Source of the DNA: Rossellomorea aquimaris
Lineage (GTDB): Bacteria; Bacillota; Bacilli; Bacillales; Bacillaceae_B
Direction: 5' to 3'
Length of the DNA stretch: 64,000 nt
Assembly: GCF_035590735.1 (NCBI RefSeq)
Contig: NZ_CP141595.1
Coordinates: 2,947,001-3,011,000, forward strand
Position numbers and translations under genes: made by a program. The notes beneath the pieces are model-generated. The model saw only the letters and a list, made by a program, of their open reading frames with translations, had not been told where the DNA came from and made no database searches. Positions 32,653 through 43,433 of the stretch are shown here, piece by piece (positions within the stretch are counted from its first letter, which is position 1; the number at the start of each line of letters is the position of its first letter).

Positions 32653-33588
32653 TTATTTAAGACCTTCTAATTTTTCAGTAGCTTCTTTAATTTTTTCTTC
32701 TGGTAGGCTTACATAGCCAACTGCTTCTGCCATTTCAGCAGAGTTTTCCAGAGTGAATTTCATGAAATCATATACAGCTTCATTATCTTTAACAGAAGCG
32801 TTTTTAGCATAGACGAACAATGGACGTGATAGTGGAGTGTATTCCCCGCTCTCGATTGTTTCGTTATTCGGCTCTACTCCTCCGATTTTCACCGCTTTCA
32901 GTTCTTCTTTATTTGCAAGGTAATAAGCATAACCGAAGAATCCGATCGCGTTTTTATCACCCGTCACACCTTGTACAAGAACGTTATCATCTTCAGAAAG
33001 CTGAATGTTTTGTTTAACCATATCTTTTTCTTCTAAAATTGCTTCGTTGAAATAATCATATGTTCCTGAGTCAGTACCAGGAGAATAGAATTTCACTTCT
33101 TCATCCGGCCATTCAGGATTGATATCAGACCATTTCTTTGTCTTTCCATCTTCAACCCAAAGCTTTTGAAGATCCTCGACTGTCATATCTTTTGCCCAGT
33201 CATTTTCTTTATTAACAACGATTGTAAGACCATCTTTAGCAACTTCGAATTCAGTGAAATCTATACCAGCTTCTTCCAGCTTTTGCTTTTCTTCGTCTTT
33301 GATTGGACGGGAAGCGTTTGAAAGATCCGTTTCACCTGCGATGAACTTTTCAAATCCACCACCAGAACCGGATACACCGATCGATACTTTTACATCAGGT
33401 TGTGTAGCTGCATACTCTTCGTTAACAGCTTCCATGATTGGAGCTACAGTCGATGAACCATCCATTTTTACACTGCCGGATAGTTGTTCTCCTGAACCAT
33501 TCTCTGCTCCACCTTGAGCACCACATGCACCCAATACAAGAGCTGATCCGATCATTGCTGACATTGCCAGATACTTAAAGCTTTTCAT
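32653..33588 (-). CDS. pstS: Phosphate-binding lipoprotein PstS
   Basis: 311 residues with a lipoprotein signal (lipobox LGAC, Cys22) and the phosphate-binding pattern MDGSSTVAPI, GVSGSGGGFEKF, SRPIKDEE and SPGTDSGTYDYF. It captures phosphate outside the membrane for PstCA. First gene of the pst operon, preceded by a strong PHO box. Confidence 0.97.
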   Translation of the reverse strand: MKSFKYLAMSAMIGSALVLGACGAQGGAENGSGEQLSGSVKMDGSSTVAPIMEAVNEEYAATQPDVKVSIGVSGSGGGFEKFIAGETDLSNASRPIKDEEKQKLEEAGIDFTEFEVAKDGLTIVVNKENDWAKDMTVEDLQKLWVEDGKTKKWSDINPEWPDEEVKFYSPGTDSGTYDYFNEAILEEKDMVKQNIQLSEDDNVLVQGVTGDKNAIGFFGYAYYLANKEELKAVKIGGVEPNNETIESGEYTPLSRPLFVYAKNASVKDNEAVYDFMKFTLENSAEMAEAVGYVSLPEEKIKEATEKLEGLK

Positions 33589-33650
33589 TCCTAAATTCCC
33601 CCTAAGAAACTTGGTTGTTTTGTCCTACGAGTAATAGATTAATAGATGAG

Positions 33651-33689
33651 TGTTAATGAGGTTTTAACCGTTTGTAAAGGTTTTGTAAA
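33651..33689 (-). promoter_or_regulatory. PHO box of the pst operon
   Basis: On the minus strand four hexamers, TTTACA, TTTACA, TTAAAA and TTAACA, are each separated by exactly 5 nt (plus-strand 33684-33689, 33673-33678, 33662-33667, 33651-33656). This is the PhoP direct-repeat arrangement known from B. subtilis (TTAACA-like hexamers every 11 nt). A TATTAA-type -10 lies just downstream. Confidence 0.92.
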
Positions 33690-33893
33690 TTCGACATTAT
33701 TCTTCATCTCCAGACCCTCACCAGTACCTGAAAAACCTCGTCAAACCCTTATTAAACATAGTATGAGACAATGGATTGCAAATTATGTAGTTACCCTAAA
33801 AAAATCGAATATTTATATCGATTTGACTCTGATTCTGGTTTTCATAATAAAAAGGTTCTTTTGATTTTGAGTAAAAAGACATAAATCCATAAG
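33690..33893. promoter_or_regulatory. Gene-free region between pbpA terminator and PHO box
   Basis: About 200 AT-rich bases with no credible gene, repeat or clear regulatory site beyond the neighbouring PHO box. Confidence 0.5.
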
Positions 33894-33926
33894 AAAAAAG
33901 CTGATTTCCGGTCGTGGAAATCAGCT
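33894..33926 (-). terminator. Rho-independent terminator after pbpA
   Basis: AGCTGATTTCC and GGAAATCAGCT, then T-run on the minus strand. Confidence 0.93.
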
Positions 33927-33935
33927 AAAGTCTGC

Positions 33936-36119
33936 TCAGTTATTCTGTTCTCTTTCTTCTTGCATCTGTTCTTCTGCCTCTTCGGCATTTTCTACTTTTT
34001 TGTTAACTGAAGTGGGGTCTTTCACTTCTTCTGCACGTTTCTTCTTTAGTTCAAAGTACTTATCCATCACTCGTTTAGAGATGTATTTATTTACGTAAGG
34101 ATCGGCTACTCCGCTTGCCTGGATATGAGAAGCAGGAACCATTGTGGCATAAGCCACTTCAGGGTTATCAAATGGGGCGTACCCGATTAGAGTCGTGTTG
34201 TAGTTCAGCTCTCCATCTACATACGTCTCAGCGGTACCCGATTTACCTGCCGCATTATACGGTGCATCCTTAAATTGATCATACGCCGTTCCATCAGGGG
34301 AGTGGTACACCCGGTAGAAACCTTTTTGGACGTGCTCGATTTGGGCTTGTGTAGCTCCAATGCGATTCAGCACATTCGTCTCTTTTTCAAACAGAATCGG
34401 TCCCAGGCTTTCCTGATCGTTTGTTGGCTCTCTTATTTCTTTCATGATATGTGGTTCCACCCGATAACCATCATTAGCAATCGTAGAGATATACTGAGCT
34501 AATTGCATCGTTGTATACGTATCGAACTGCCCGATTGCTAAATCAAGTAAGAAACCTGGAGTGGTATCGTTACCTGTCAGTCCGGAAGACTCACCAGGCA
34601 GATCGATTCCTGTTGGCACACCTAATCCAAATTGGGCATAATGATTACGCAGAACGTCAAATGCCTGAGGATTATTAATCATGGTTTCGTTCGGAATATA
34701 TTCTCTTCCGGCAATTCTAAACGCAATTTTCCACATATAGGAGTTCGAAGATTTCTCAAGGGCAAACAAGTCGGACATCGGAATTCTTCCAGATCGATTG
34801 AACCAAGAAGTTTTTGGTCGATCATTACCAATCTTGATTGGTTCATCTACAAGCACTTCACCTGGAGTCAAGTTCCCTGTCATGTAACCTGTTAAAACAG
34901 TGGCACCCTTAACTACCGATCCAACTTCATAAGAAGACGTAAAGGTTCCTAACGCAGCATCCCGCATCTCATATTTGCCTGTTTCAGAGTTCTTCACATA
35001 TTGTTTTCCGGCCATAGCCAATATTTCCCCAGTATTAGGGTCAATCATGACTACGTAAGCACGATCCAGGTTAGGAGACTCGCCGCGATTCACAATCTGC
35101 TTTCGTAATTCTTCTTCTATTATCTTTTCGACTTCACGCTGTAGCTCCATATCGATTGTCAGAACAATATCTTTTCCCCGTTGACCTTCTTGAACGAGTA
35201 TGGATTCCAACACGCTACCGCCTTTGGTGACGTTTTTGATTTGTTCCTTTTGACCTTGCAGGACATCTTCATATTCTAATTCAACGTAACTCTTCCCTAC
35301 ACGATCATTCCGGTTGTAGTCTTTCGCTAAATAGGAATCTACCAGGTTCTTCGGCAAACCTTCTCTTGAGGAAGAAACGTTCCCAAGAATCGTCCTCAAC
35401 GTATCATCAAATACGTAGGATCGCTTCCAGTCTGTAGTGGTATTGATGCCGGGAAGTTCGCTGAGATGTTCACTGACGACGGCGAATTCTTCCGGGGTGA
35501 CCCCTTCATTTTTCACAATTTGCGGATTTAATGCATATCCGCTGGAGAACTCACGATAAATCGCAATGATTTCTAAATCTTTTTCAGTCAATGACGCTAA
35601 CTCATCTTTTGTGATCCGATCTAATCTCATTTGGTACACTTTCGCGTTCACATCGTCTTCAGAGAGATCTTCATTGTTTTGAAGCTTTTTTATTTCTTCT
35701 TCTGACACCTTTTTGTCTGCTTGTTCTTTATTATTTAATAACCAATAATCTTTCTTATCTCTTTCTGTCACGTCTTTTGTATCTTTTTCAATGTACTCAG
35801 AAAGCTTGGAAGCAACCTCCATCATCTCTTCGATCTTGGTGTTGTTTGCACGTGTATACGTAATCGCATTCAGCGGAACATTATCCACGATCACATTACC
35901 ATAACGGTCATACATTTTCCCTCGTGGCACACCTGTATTGACGACAACATCCTCTGTTCTTTCTACTTCCTTCTTGTAGCTTTCCCCGTTCACTATTTGA
36001 ACGAGTCCAAGCCTGAGAACCAGAAGAGAAAATAATAAGAACACGGCAAAAAACAGCAGATTCATCCGAACGGGAACATGCGTCTTTCTTTTTCTCTTAT
36101 TTCTTTTCAATCTTTCCAA
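33936..36119 (-). CDS. pbpA: Class B penicillin-binding protein PbpA (PBP2a type)
   Basis: 727 residues: basic cytoplasmic start, membrane anchor (about 20-40), dimerisation domain, and transpeptidase domain with SVVK (Ser401 nucleophile), SSN (457-459) and KSGTA (626-630) all intact. It matches B. subtilis PbpA, an elongation transpeptidase redundant with PbpH for rod shape. Gene order pbpA-pstS is as in B. subtilis. The C-terminus is a long Glu/Lys-rich tail (about 45 residues). Confidence 0.95.
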   Translation of the reverse strand: MERLKRNKRKRKTHVPVRMNLLFFAVFLLFSLLVLRLGLVQIVNGESYKKEVERTEDVVVNTGVPRGKMYDRYGNVIVDNVPLNAITYTRANNTKIEEMMEVASKLSEYIEKDTKDVTERDKKDYWLLNNKEQADKKVSEEEIKKLQNNEDLSEDDVNAKVYQMRLDRITKDELASLTEKDLEIIAIYREFSSGYALNPQIVKNEGVTPEEFAVVSEHLSELPGINTTTDWKRSYVFDDTLRTILGNVSSSREGLPKNLVDSYLAKDYNRNDRVGKSYVELEYEDVLQGQKEQIKNVTKGGSVLESILVQEGQRGKDIVLTIDMELQREVEKIIEEELRKQIVNRGESPNLDRAYVVMIDPNTGEILAMAGKQYVKNSETGKYEMRDAALGTFTSSYEVGSVVKGATVLTGYMTGNLTPGEVLVDEPIKIGNDRPKTSWFNRSGRIPMSDLFALEKSSNSYMWKIAFRIAGREYIPNETMINNPQAFDVLRNHYAQFGLGVPTGIDLPGESSGLTGNDTTPGFLLDLAIGQFDTYTTMQLAQYISTIANDGYRVEPHIMKEIREPTNDQESLGPILFEKETNVLNRIGATQAQIEHVQKGFYRVYHSPDGTAYDQFKDAPYNAAGKSGTAETYVDGELNYNTTLIGYAPFDNPEVAYATMVPASHIQASGVADPYVNKYISKRVMDKYFELKKKRAEEVKDPTSVNKKVENAEEAEEQMQEEREQNN

Positions 36120-36200
36120 CCCTTCCTCTATGTAAAAATATCTTTATATCGGTACCATCCCTTCTTATTTTATAGAAAAGTACAAGGATAATCTAGACAT

Positions 36201-36235
36201 AAGCAAAGAGAGGAAATCTTTCCCTCTCTTTGCTT
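36201..36235 (-). terminator. Perfect stem-loop downstream of yqgE
   Basis: AAGCAAAGAGAGG pairs with CCTCTCTTTGCTT; the U-run is poor, so termination is less sure. Confidence 0.6.
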
Positions 36236-36242
36236 AAATATC

Positions 36243-37457
36243 CTATATGGGCAAGTCCACTTTTCGCACGAAGAAATAAATGAGGGTATGACCTGCTCCA
36301 AGCATTAGTAAGAGTATGGGGATACTTTCTTCGTGATTGAAAAATGTGACGGCAATTATAAAGGCTGTGACTGATACAATTCTTCCCAGATTCAAGAATA
36401 TCTCCCTCACGACAATATACTCAATTCTCATTTCAGCGGCGTTCCATCCCGTTCCGATTACATCATACGTCATTGAGATATAGGGTACCAGGAGTATGGG
36501 GTACGCAATGGCAATCACCCCGGCATAGAGCAATAACTTCGTGTAAGTGACATCAAATACGATCAAAAATATTGCCAGGTAAAGAAGGATTCCACCTAAT
36601 AATATGGCTTTTTTCCGGAACTTTTTTTTAATCACCCGCGAGGCAATGTAATAGCCAACGAATGCGATCCCTGAGTTAATGAGTCCGAATGTACCAATGG
36701 CAAACTCACTTCCCGTGCTGATGAACACAAACACAGAAATAATGAAGATAAATGTTCCTTCCCTCAGCCCCTGGAAGAAGTGGGCGTTCGTAATGTGCCG
36801 CCAATTATCATTGTTTTTCCTTTCTTCCAGAATTCTGAGGAATAGATATCTTCCGGAGGCAGGTCGCCTTTTAAGAAAGAAGCTCATAAGGACGGCAATC
36901 GAAAAGAGCAAGAGAGATAAACCGAACACAATGGTATACCCTTTAAATGAAGTGAATCTGGAAATGATAAAACCTGCGAGGATCGGTCCGATCATTCCTC
37001 CTGCTGACGTTAACGTACCAAGGAAACCATTGAAGAAATCTCTCGTTTCAGGTTCGGTAATTTCAAAGGTAAGTACATTAAACGCTAACCAATAGAAGCC
37101 GTAGCCGATTCCGAGCAATGCTCCTAACACAACCAGATAATTTTCGGCCGACTCCCCGAAAGCTAATACAGATATGTAAAACAGAGCCAAAAAAATAACC
37201 CCGAAGCGTAACACAATCACCCGGTCTACTTTCTTTGCCAATCTTCCAGCTAATATAAAAGTTATTGGCTGAAAGATCACCACGGTTAAATTATAGATAC
37301 CTAAGTCAATGAATTCACCTGACTGCTTCCACAAGTATATGTTTACAAATGTGTTTGAGAGCGCAATACTCAATGAATATAATCCACCGATCAACAGCAG
37401 CAGAGTAAGATCTTTCGTTAAATCAATATCGCCTAATAACTTTTTATATCTACTCAT
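36243..37457 (-). CDS. yqgE: MFS transporter YqgE
   Basis: 404 residues with about twelve hydrophobic helices and the MFS loop ILAGRLAKKVDRVIVLRFG between helices 2 and 3. The place between pbpA and sodA matches B. subtilis yqgE. No substrate is known. It has no close neighbours in its transcription unit and ends at a strong hairpin. Confidence 0.85.
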   Translation of the reverse strand: MSRYKKLLGDIDLTKDLTLLLLIGGLYSLSIALSNTFVNIYLWKQSGEFIDLGIYNLTVVIFQPITFILAGRLAKKVDRVIVLRFGVIFLALFYISVLAFGESAENYLVVLGALLGIGYGFYWLAFNVLTFEITEPETRDFFNGFLGTLTSAGGMIGPILAGFIISRFTSFKGYTIVFGLSLLLFSIAVLMSFFLKRRPASGRYLFLRILEERKNNDNWRHITNAHFFQGLREGTFIFIISVFVFISTGSEFAIGTFGLINSGIAFVGYYIASRVIKKKFRKKAILLGGILLYLAIFLIVFDVTYTKLLLYAGVIAIAYPILLVPYISMTYDVIGTGWNAAEMRIEYIVVREIFLNLGRIVSVTAFIIAVTFFNHEESIPILLLMLGAGHTLIYFFVRKVDLPI

Positions 37458-37514
37458 TTGAAAAACTCCCCTTTAACGTACCCCTATCTTGTGAAAAAGG
37501 GAGGAAAGTTATAC

Positions 37515-37546
37515 AAAAAAAAGAGAGGTTCTTTAAAGAACCTCTC
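37515..37546 (-). terminator. Rho-independent terminator after sodA
   Basis: GAGAGGTTCTTT directly followed by AAAGAACCTCTC, then T8 on the minus strand. Confidence 0.93.
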
Positions 37547-37563
37547 CCCTACTACGATTAAAA

Positions 37564-38172
37564 TTACTTAGCAGCTGAATAACGCTTCGCTACTTCATCC
37601 CAGTTTACAACGTTCCAGAACGCACCGATGTAATCAGGGCGACGGTTTTGATAATTCAGGTAGTAAGCATGCTCCCAAACGTCAAGACCTAATACTGGAG
37701 TTTTGCCTTCCATTAGAGGGCTATCCTGGTTTGGTGTGCTTGTTACTTCTAATTCACCGTTGTTTACCACAAGCCAAGCCCAACCTGAGCCAAAGCGGGT
37801 AGCAGCAGCGTTAGCGAACTCTTCTTTGAATGAATCGAAGCTTCCGAACTTGGAAGAAATAGCATCTGCCAACTCTCCAGATGGAGCGCCTCCACCATTC
37901 GGGGATAATACTGTCCAGAATAGAGAGTGATTAGCGTGGCCGCCACCATTGTTGCGTACTGCAGTACGAGCACCTTCAGGAACAGCGTCTAAGTTAGAAA
38001 CAAGATCTTCAATGGATTTGCTTAGTAAATCATCGTGGCCTTGAAGTGCATCATTTACTTTCGTAACATATGCGTTATGGTGTTTCGTGTGATGAATATT
38101 CATTGTGTCCTTGTCAATATGAGGCTCTAAAGCATCATATGCATAAGGTAATTGCGGTAATTCGTAAGCCAT
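37564..38172 (-). CDS. sodA: Superoxide dismutase (Mn/Fe)
   Basis: 202 residues, [20 protein letters not shown], with metal ligands His27-type ([10 protein letters not shown]), His in NHSLFW, and the DVWEHAYY Asp/His pair, all intact. The Gly/Gln pattern (AWLVV, NQDSPL) favours a manganese enzyme. It removes superoxide in the cytosol. The start at 38172 follows AGGGAGGAA; the frame extends 29 codons further without a site. Same neighbourhood as in B. subtilis. Confidence 0.97.
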   Translation of the reverse strand: MAYELPQLPYAYDALEPHIDKDTMNIHHTKHHNAYVTKVNDALQGHDDLLSKSIEDLVSNLDAVPEGARTAVRNNGGGHANHSLFWTVLSPNGGGAPSGELADAISSKFGSFDSFKEEFANAAATRFGSGWAWLVVNNGELEVTSTPNQDSPLMEGKTPVLGLDVWEHAYYLNYQNRRPDYIGAFWNVVNWDEVAKRYSAAK

Positions 38173-38346
38173 TATAAATTCCTCCCTATGTATAGTTTCC
38201 TGAACAATAAATTCAGGCCGTTTCAGTATAAGATTACCAAAACTACTATATCTGTTCAAATATTTTGCCTTCTAATCTTTACTTTTTTCTTACAAGAATA
38301 AAATCCCCTATATTTTCATCCCTAGTCATAAGAATGGTTTTCACCC

Positions 38347-38826
38347 TCAAATAACAAGAAAAAAATAGATAGTCATGACAATCTGGATGATTCCTTTTGT
38401 CACGACACTGGAGATGAATCCAACGACGGATCCTACGCCTACTTTTACGGCGGTCTTTAGATTGGATCTATGAACGACCCATTCACCTATGATGGCACCT
38501 AAAAAAGGACCAATCAGGATTCCGATGACAGGAATGACGAAAGGTCCGACGAGCAAGCCGATTGTACTTCCCCATATCCCCGCTTTCGTACCGCCAAATT
38601 TCTTTACCCCTATGAGGTTCGCCATGTAATCAGCACCGAAGAGAAGGATCACAAACAGAATCTGCACAGTCCAGAATAACCAGCTAAAGGGTTCGAAGCT
38701 GAAAAACACTCCGTACAAAATAAAACTTCCAATCAGAAAGACGACACTGGGCAATATCGGGTAAATCAATCCAACAAAGGCTAAAATCATCAGTACGATA
38801 ATGATACTCCAATAGATCACTTCCAT
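38347..38826 (-). CDS. yqgC: DUF456 membrane protein YqgC
   Basis: 159 residues, nearly all hydrophobic, with Gly-rich segments (GPFVIPVIGILIGPFLGAIIGEWV) characteristic of DUF456. Four or five membrane helices. B. subtilis carries yqgC beside sodA. The function is unknown. Confidence 0.85.
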   Translation of the reverse strand: MEVIYWSIIIVLMILAFVGLIYPILPSVVFLIGSFILYGVFFSFEPFSWLFWTVQILFVILLFGADYMANLIGVKKFGGTKAGIWGSTIGLLVGPFVIPVIGILIGPFLGAIIGEWVVHRSNLKTAVKVGVGSVVGFISSVVTKGIIQIVMTIYFFLVI

Positions 38827-38850
38827 CTTTTAACACCTCCCATAAAGTAT

Positions 38851-38889
38851 AAAAAAACTGACCCATTTGACAAATTTCAAATGAGTCAG
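38851..38889 (-). terminator. Terminator after the Na/Pi cotransporter gene
   Basis: ACTGACCCATTTGA and TCAAATGAGTCAG form an interrupted stem with T7 on the minus strand. Confidence 0.8.
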
Positions 38890-38897
38890 CACTTGTA

Positions 38898-40526
38898 TTA
38901 TTCTACACCCAATACTGCTTCAGCAATATTGACAGCATGATCACCGATACGTTCTAGGTTACTGACGATATCGACAAACACGATACCTGCTTGTCCTGAA
39001 CATTTCCCTTCGTTCATACGCAGAATATGCTGTTTACGAAGCTTTCTTTCCATCTTATCGATCTGATCTTCTTTTTCAGCTACTTCCCTTGCAATATCAG
39101 TATCGTTCAAGTCTAAAGACTTTAACGCTTTTTCCACTGTTTCAATAGTTAGATTAAACATTACTTCAAGGTCATTCATGGCATCATCCGTAATCTTAAC
39201 TTTGTTGGCCTGTTGGTATTCAATCAGTTCAACGATATTCTCAAAATGATCTCCTACACGTTCGATGTCGCGTACGGTATCCATTAAGATGGAATGACGC
39301 TCTGATTCATTTTCAGATAATGAAGCAGAAGATAAATCGACCAGGTAGTTAGTGATTTTCTTATCAAGATTATTAATGGCTCCTTCAATCTGATAAGCTG
39401 CCTCTGCATTCTTAGAGCTCTTTGACTTCAAGAACTCATTGGTTTCTTCTAATCCCTTAACAGCAAATTTACCCATGCGAAGTACTTCTTCCTTAGCTTG
39501 TCCTAAAGCGATAGAAGGTGATTGTTCAATAAACATTGGATCTAAATGTTTAGAGTTATAATCAACAAGTGAATCCTGCCCGGGGATCAATTTCGTGACG
39601 ATCACCGCTAGTAGGGCGATGAACGGGAACTGAATAATCGTATTCGTTATATTAAATGAGCCGTGAGCAAAAGCGATTGTCATCGGTTCATTCAGGTTAA
39701 ATGAAGATTGTAAAAACAGAACAAACTTAGTGAAAAATGGCAAAATGATCAAGAAAATTGTTGAGCCAATCAGATTAAAGAGTACATGGACTGCTGCAGC
39801 GCGTCTCGCAGCGACTGAAGCACCCAAAGCTGCTAGTACTGCTGTAATGGTCGTTCCGATATTATCCCCAAATAAAATAGGAAGTGCTGCCTGGATGTCC
39901 ACTAAATCTGAACTGTATAGCTCTTGTAAAATACCGATAGTTGCAGATGAACTTTGTACAATTACAGTAAATAGAGTCCCAATGACTACTCCAAGAATTG
40001 GATTAGTACTCATACTTACAGTTAAGTCATGAAAGGCTTCAAGTGAACGCAGAGGCTTCATTCCTCCACCCATTAATTCCAATCCATAAAATAATGCACC
40101 GAAACCAAAAATCATTTGTCCTAAATTGTGTACTTTTTTATTCTTAAAGAAGAATAACATAATCGTTCCTACTGCAATGATTGGTAATGCATATGCTCCA
40201 ATATCAATACCAATGATAAACGCTGTTACCGTTGTACCGATATTGGCACCCATGATGACACCGATCGCTTGTCTAAGTGTCATGAATCCTGCGCTTACTA
40301 ATCCGACTACGATAACCGTTGTACCACTACTGGACTGTATTAAGACAGTAACAAAGATACCTGCCAATACGCCCATGAATGGGTTGGTCGTGAACTTATC
40401 AAGAATTTCTTTCAAACGTTCACCGGCAGACTTTTGAAGTCCGTCCCCCATATACTTTATCCCGAAGAGGAAAATCCCTAATCCTCCAAAGAACTGAAAC
40501 AACATCTCTTGCCAATTTAACTCCAT
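38898..40526 (-). CDS. Na+/phosphate cotransporter with PhoU-like tail
   Basis: 542 residues. The first ~310 hold the two inverted NptA/PNaS repeats, each with a QSSS signature (QSSSGTTVIVVG and QSSSATIGILQ), and about eight membrane helices. After residue 330 a cytoplasmic helical PhoU-like domain follows (MDTVRDIERVGDHFENIVEL; DIVSNLERIGDHAVNIAEAV). Family members import phosphate with sodium at low affinity. It lies 5 kb from the pst operon. I see no clear PHO box upstream, so it may supply phosphate in the replete state. Confidence 0.9.
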   Translation of the reverse strand: MELNWQEMLFQFFGGLGIFLFGIKYMGDGLQKSAGERLKEILDKFTTNPFMGVLAGIFVTVLIQSSSGTTVIVVGLVSAGFMTLRQAIGVIMGANIGTTVTAFIIGIDIGAYALPIIAVGTIMLFFFKNKKVHNLGQMIFGFGALFYGLELMGGGMKPLRSLEAFHDLTVSMSTNPILGVVIGTLFTVIVQSSSATIGILQELYSSDLVDIQAALPILFGDNIGTTITAVLAALGASVAARRAAAVHVLFNLIGSTIFLIILPFFTKFVLFLQSSFNLNEPMTIAFAHGSFNITNTIIQFPFIALLAVIVTKLIPGQDSLVDYNSKHLDPMFIEQSPSIALGQAKEEVLRMGKFAVKGLEETNEFLKSKSSKNAEAAYQIEGAINNLDKKITNYLVDLSSASLSENESERHSILMDTVRDIERVGDHFENIVELIEYQQANKVKITDDAMNDLEVMFNLTIETVEKALKSLDLNDTDIAREVAEKEDQIDKMERKLRKQHILRMNEGKCSGQAGIVFVDIVSNLERIGDHAVNIAEAVLGVE

Positions 40527-40770
40527 TTTTTCAACCCCTACTTAAATTTTCGACATTAAACAACAAAAACCCCATATCATTTTTAATATATTATAGAGCA
40601 AAGGTAAATACTTTTTACTCCAAATTTACAATAGGTTAATAAAACTCGTCTTTTATTACAATTATGTTACAGAATATAATCATTACAAATCGTTCACATT
40701 CTCCATACTTGATGAAGAAGAAAGACAAGCATAAAATAGAAAGGGTATGCACGAAAGGAGAAAAGAATAA

Positions 40771-41544
40771 ATGAATGTATTTCAACAATTGTATAGAAGT
40801 ATCTATTCCCCAAAAGACATAGCAACATTCCGCTTTCAGGGAATTGGCAAGACGATCCGTTACATATTCTTACTGGCACTAATATCTATTTTACCAGTGG
40901 CGTTACAGTTTATATCCTTTGCAACCAGTGCCATCGACAATGTAAGAGAATCAGTGGAAGCTGAATTCCCCCCCTTTACAATCGAAAATGGTTCGATATC
41001 TTCGGATCAATCAGAACCGATCACACTCGAAAAGGACGGTATCACCATCATCTTTGACAGTACAGGCGAACTCAAGGAAGAAAAACTTGACGCAAACGAT
41101 GATACGATAGCCTTTTTGGAAAAGAGTTTCGTAGTTATCAATCAAGGAAATGTCCAATCTTCTTCTTATAATTTATTTGGCGATACAACTCTTACTAAGG
41201 ATGGCTTTATTGATCTATTGGATTCCTTAATAGATATGAAATGGATCCTCCTTCCCGTAGCGTTATTTTTTCTCTACTTATTCACTTCCGGAATGACGTT
41301 CTTGAAGATCACGCTATTCGCCATAATCGGCGTTACGTTTGCCAATGTGCTTAAACGGAATGTCAATTACCGTCAAAGTTTTCGAATGACCGCCTATTCA
41401 GCAACGGTTTCCACCTTATTTTTTACCCTAATGGAAATGCTGCAAACCTATATTCCTGCAGCCCCGATTCTGGATTGGTTTGTGATCACAGTCATTCTGT
41501 ACTTAGTCGTGAAAGAGATTCCTCAAAAGAGAATCCGGGCATAA
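40771..41544 (+). CDS. yqgB: DUF1189 membrane protein YqgB
   Basis: 257 residues of the DUF1189 family: NVFQQLYRSIYSPKDIATFRFQGIGKTIRYIFLLALISILP at the start, a large extracytoplasmic loop (about 45-150), and four more helices. Function unknown. GAAAGGAG lies 10 nt before the ATG. It is a single-gene unit with its own terminator. Confidence 0.85.
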   Translation: MNVFQQLYRSIYSPKDIATFRFQGIGKTIRYIFLLALISILPVALQFISFATSAIDNVRESVEAEFPPFTIENGSISSDQSEPITLEKDGITIIFDSTGELKEEKLDANDDTIAFLEKSFVVINQGNVQSSSYNLFGDTTLTKDGFIDLLDSLIDMKWILLPVALFFLYLFTSGMTFLKITLFAIIGVTFANVLKRNVNYRQSFRMTAYSATVSTLFFTLMEMLQTYIPAAPILDWFVITVILYLVVKEIPQKRIRA

Positions 41545-41546
41545 GA

Positions 41547-41584
41547 AAGTCCCTGCCTCTTCCTTGGAAGACAGGGACTTTTCT
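41547..41584. terminator. Terminator after yqgB
   Basis: AAGTCCCTGCCTCTTCC and GGAAGACAGGGACTT with two-base loop, T-rich on the plus side; may also serve the convergent chemoreceptor gene. Confidence 0.85.
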
Positions 41585-41625
41585 TTTCTAGATCATCTTT
41601 TTTCATGAATCGTATGAACCTTGCA

Positions 41626-43353
41626 TTATATTTTGAATTGCCGGCTTAATTCCTTTAGTTGGTTAGAAGCATTCAATAGCTTTTCTCCTACTTCATGGGT
41701 ATTCCTAACCTTTTCGTGCTGCTCTTCAAAGGCAGCAAGCATCTGCTCCGTTCCCGCTAACGTTTCTTGTGAAACGGAAGAAAACGCCTCTGTTGAAGCT
41801 TCCACCTTGGGGAGAGATATTTCTAAATAGCCCAAATCCTCCTTCATATTTTGCAGATCCGTGCTGACACCATCTATTTCATTTTTCAACAAATCAAACG
41901 ATTCTCGTGTCTCAGTAGCTTCAGATACATAGTACTGAAATTCTTTGAAGAATTGATCGAATTGCCTGGAAGCATTGAACGTTATTGACTCCATAGTATG
42001 AATGGTTTCACTAATATTCTTCGTAGCATCTGATGATTGATCTGCAAGCTTTTTCACTTCATTGGCGACAACCGCAAATCCACGACCGGATTCACCCGCC
42101 CTTGCGGCTTCAATCGTGGCATTGAGGGCGAGGAGTTTCGTTTGTTCAGCGATTTGATTAATCAATGAAATCACCGTAACGATGGAGGATGATTGATCAT
42201 GGACTTCTTGAATGATCTTATTCATATGCTTGAAGTCCCCGGATACCCTGTTCAACCCCCCGATCATTTTATCAACCTTGTACTCCCCGTCACCAGCTGA
42301 TTCGTTCATATCCTTTGTTTTCTCAAAGATGGAATTCATTTTCATAAAAATGGATTTTACGGTCATATTCATTTCTTGAAAGTGGTTGACACTTACTTCA
42401 GAAGTCCCCGCCGTTTCTTCTGCACCCACTTTCACCATTCGGACCGTTTCTACCATATACTCATTTTCTTTCAATAGTTCTGATGAAGAGGATTGAAGCT
42501 GTAACCCTGTAGATGTTAAACTGTCTGTTGTTTGATGAATATTATGTATTAAGTCTTTCATTTTCAATACCATCGAATCAAAGCTTTTTTGAAGGGAAAC
42601 GATTTCCGGCAACGTCGTTTCCACTGGGATGTTTGCTGCAAGATCCCCATCTCTTATTTTCTTCATTGATTCTCGCAATTTTGCGATCGGCGAGGTTAGC
42701 CGGTTCACAAATAATAGGACAATGATAAAGGCAATCACTACGCTTAGGCCAATCATAACGATTGTATAGGCAGCCATTGACCGTATGTCCTGCATATACT
42801 CTTCCTGAGGAACAACAATCACATATTCACCTTGCAACTCCTGAATCGAATGAAATGCAAGCGTATATGTCTTACCCTTGATGGTGGTTTGAATGGTTCC
42901 TTTTTCAAGATTTTCAATCCGATCAATAAGGGGTGTCTCAAATTGTAATTCAGAACGTTCACTTACTGAAAATGGTACTGCTTTCGAATCTTTGATAAAA
43001 AAGAATTGTGCCTCTATATTATCCTGGATTAATGCAGAATCCTGCTTCACAATCATATCGTCTAGCTTTTTTTCAAACTGTTCCTGCTTTCCAACATAAA
43101 GGAGCATCAAGCTTTGTGCTATATCACTCATCGATGTCACTTCACGGTCCAATCGCTGTTCCATCAAATGAATCGTGGCCTGTTTGGACTTTATATAGGA
43201 TATTCCCCCGATCGTTGAGCCTGTAATTGTAACCAGGAGTAAAATGACAATCAATAATCGATTCTTTAATGATAACTTGGTAAACGGAACGTTCATTTTC
43301 ACCTTTTTAATCTCCCAGAGCCATTTTCGTTTAAAGTTTAGTATTTTCGACAA
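41626..43353 (-). CDS. Methyl-accepting chemotaxis protein
   Basis: About 575 residues. N-terminal helix ([21 protein letters not shown]), a sensor of roughly 150 residues outside the cell, a second helix ([21 protein letters not shown]), HAMP, and a cytoplasmic signalling domain with the conserved tip region [40 protein letters not shown]. It sends chemical signals to CheW/CheA. The start is unsure: TTG at 43353 ([13 protein letters not shown], preceded by AAGGGTG) gives the usual basic tail, an ATG at 43296 (MNVPFTKLS) is the alternative. Ligand unknown. Confidence 0.88.
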   Translation of the reverse strand: MSKILNFKRKWLWEIKKVKMNVPFTKLSLKNRLLIVILLLVTITGSTIGGISYIKSKQATIHLMEQRLDREVTSMSDIAQSLMLLYVGKQEQFEKKLDDMIVKQDSALIQDNIEAQFFFIKDSKAVPFSVSERSELQFETPLIDRIENLEKGTIQTTIKGKTYTLAFHSIQELQGEYVIVVPQEEYMQDIRSMAAYTIVMIGLSVVIAFIIVLLFVNRLTSPIAKLRESMKKIRDGDLAANIPVETTLPEIVSLQKSFDSMVLKMKDLIHNIHQTTDSLTSTGLQLQSSSSELLKENEYMVETVRMVKVGAEETAGTSEVSVNHFQEMNMTVKSIFMKMNSIFEKTKDMNESAGDGEYKVDKMIGGLNRVSGDFKHMNKIIQEVHDQSSSIVTVISLINQIAEQTKLLALNATIEAARAGESGRGFAVVANEVKKLADQSSDATKNISETIHTMESITFNASRQFDQFFKEFQYYVSEATETRESFDLLKNEIDGVSTDLQNMKEDLGYLEISLPKVEASTEAFSSVSQETLAGTEQMLAAFEEQHEKVRNTHEVGEKLLNASNQLKELSRQFKI

Positions 43354-43433
43354 AATTATACACCCTTCCCTAATCATTCCACATTTCATTTTCTCAAAGA
43401 AAGATGAAGGAATTGTAAAGCTGGAGTAAAGGT

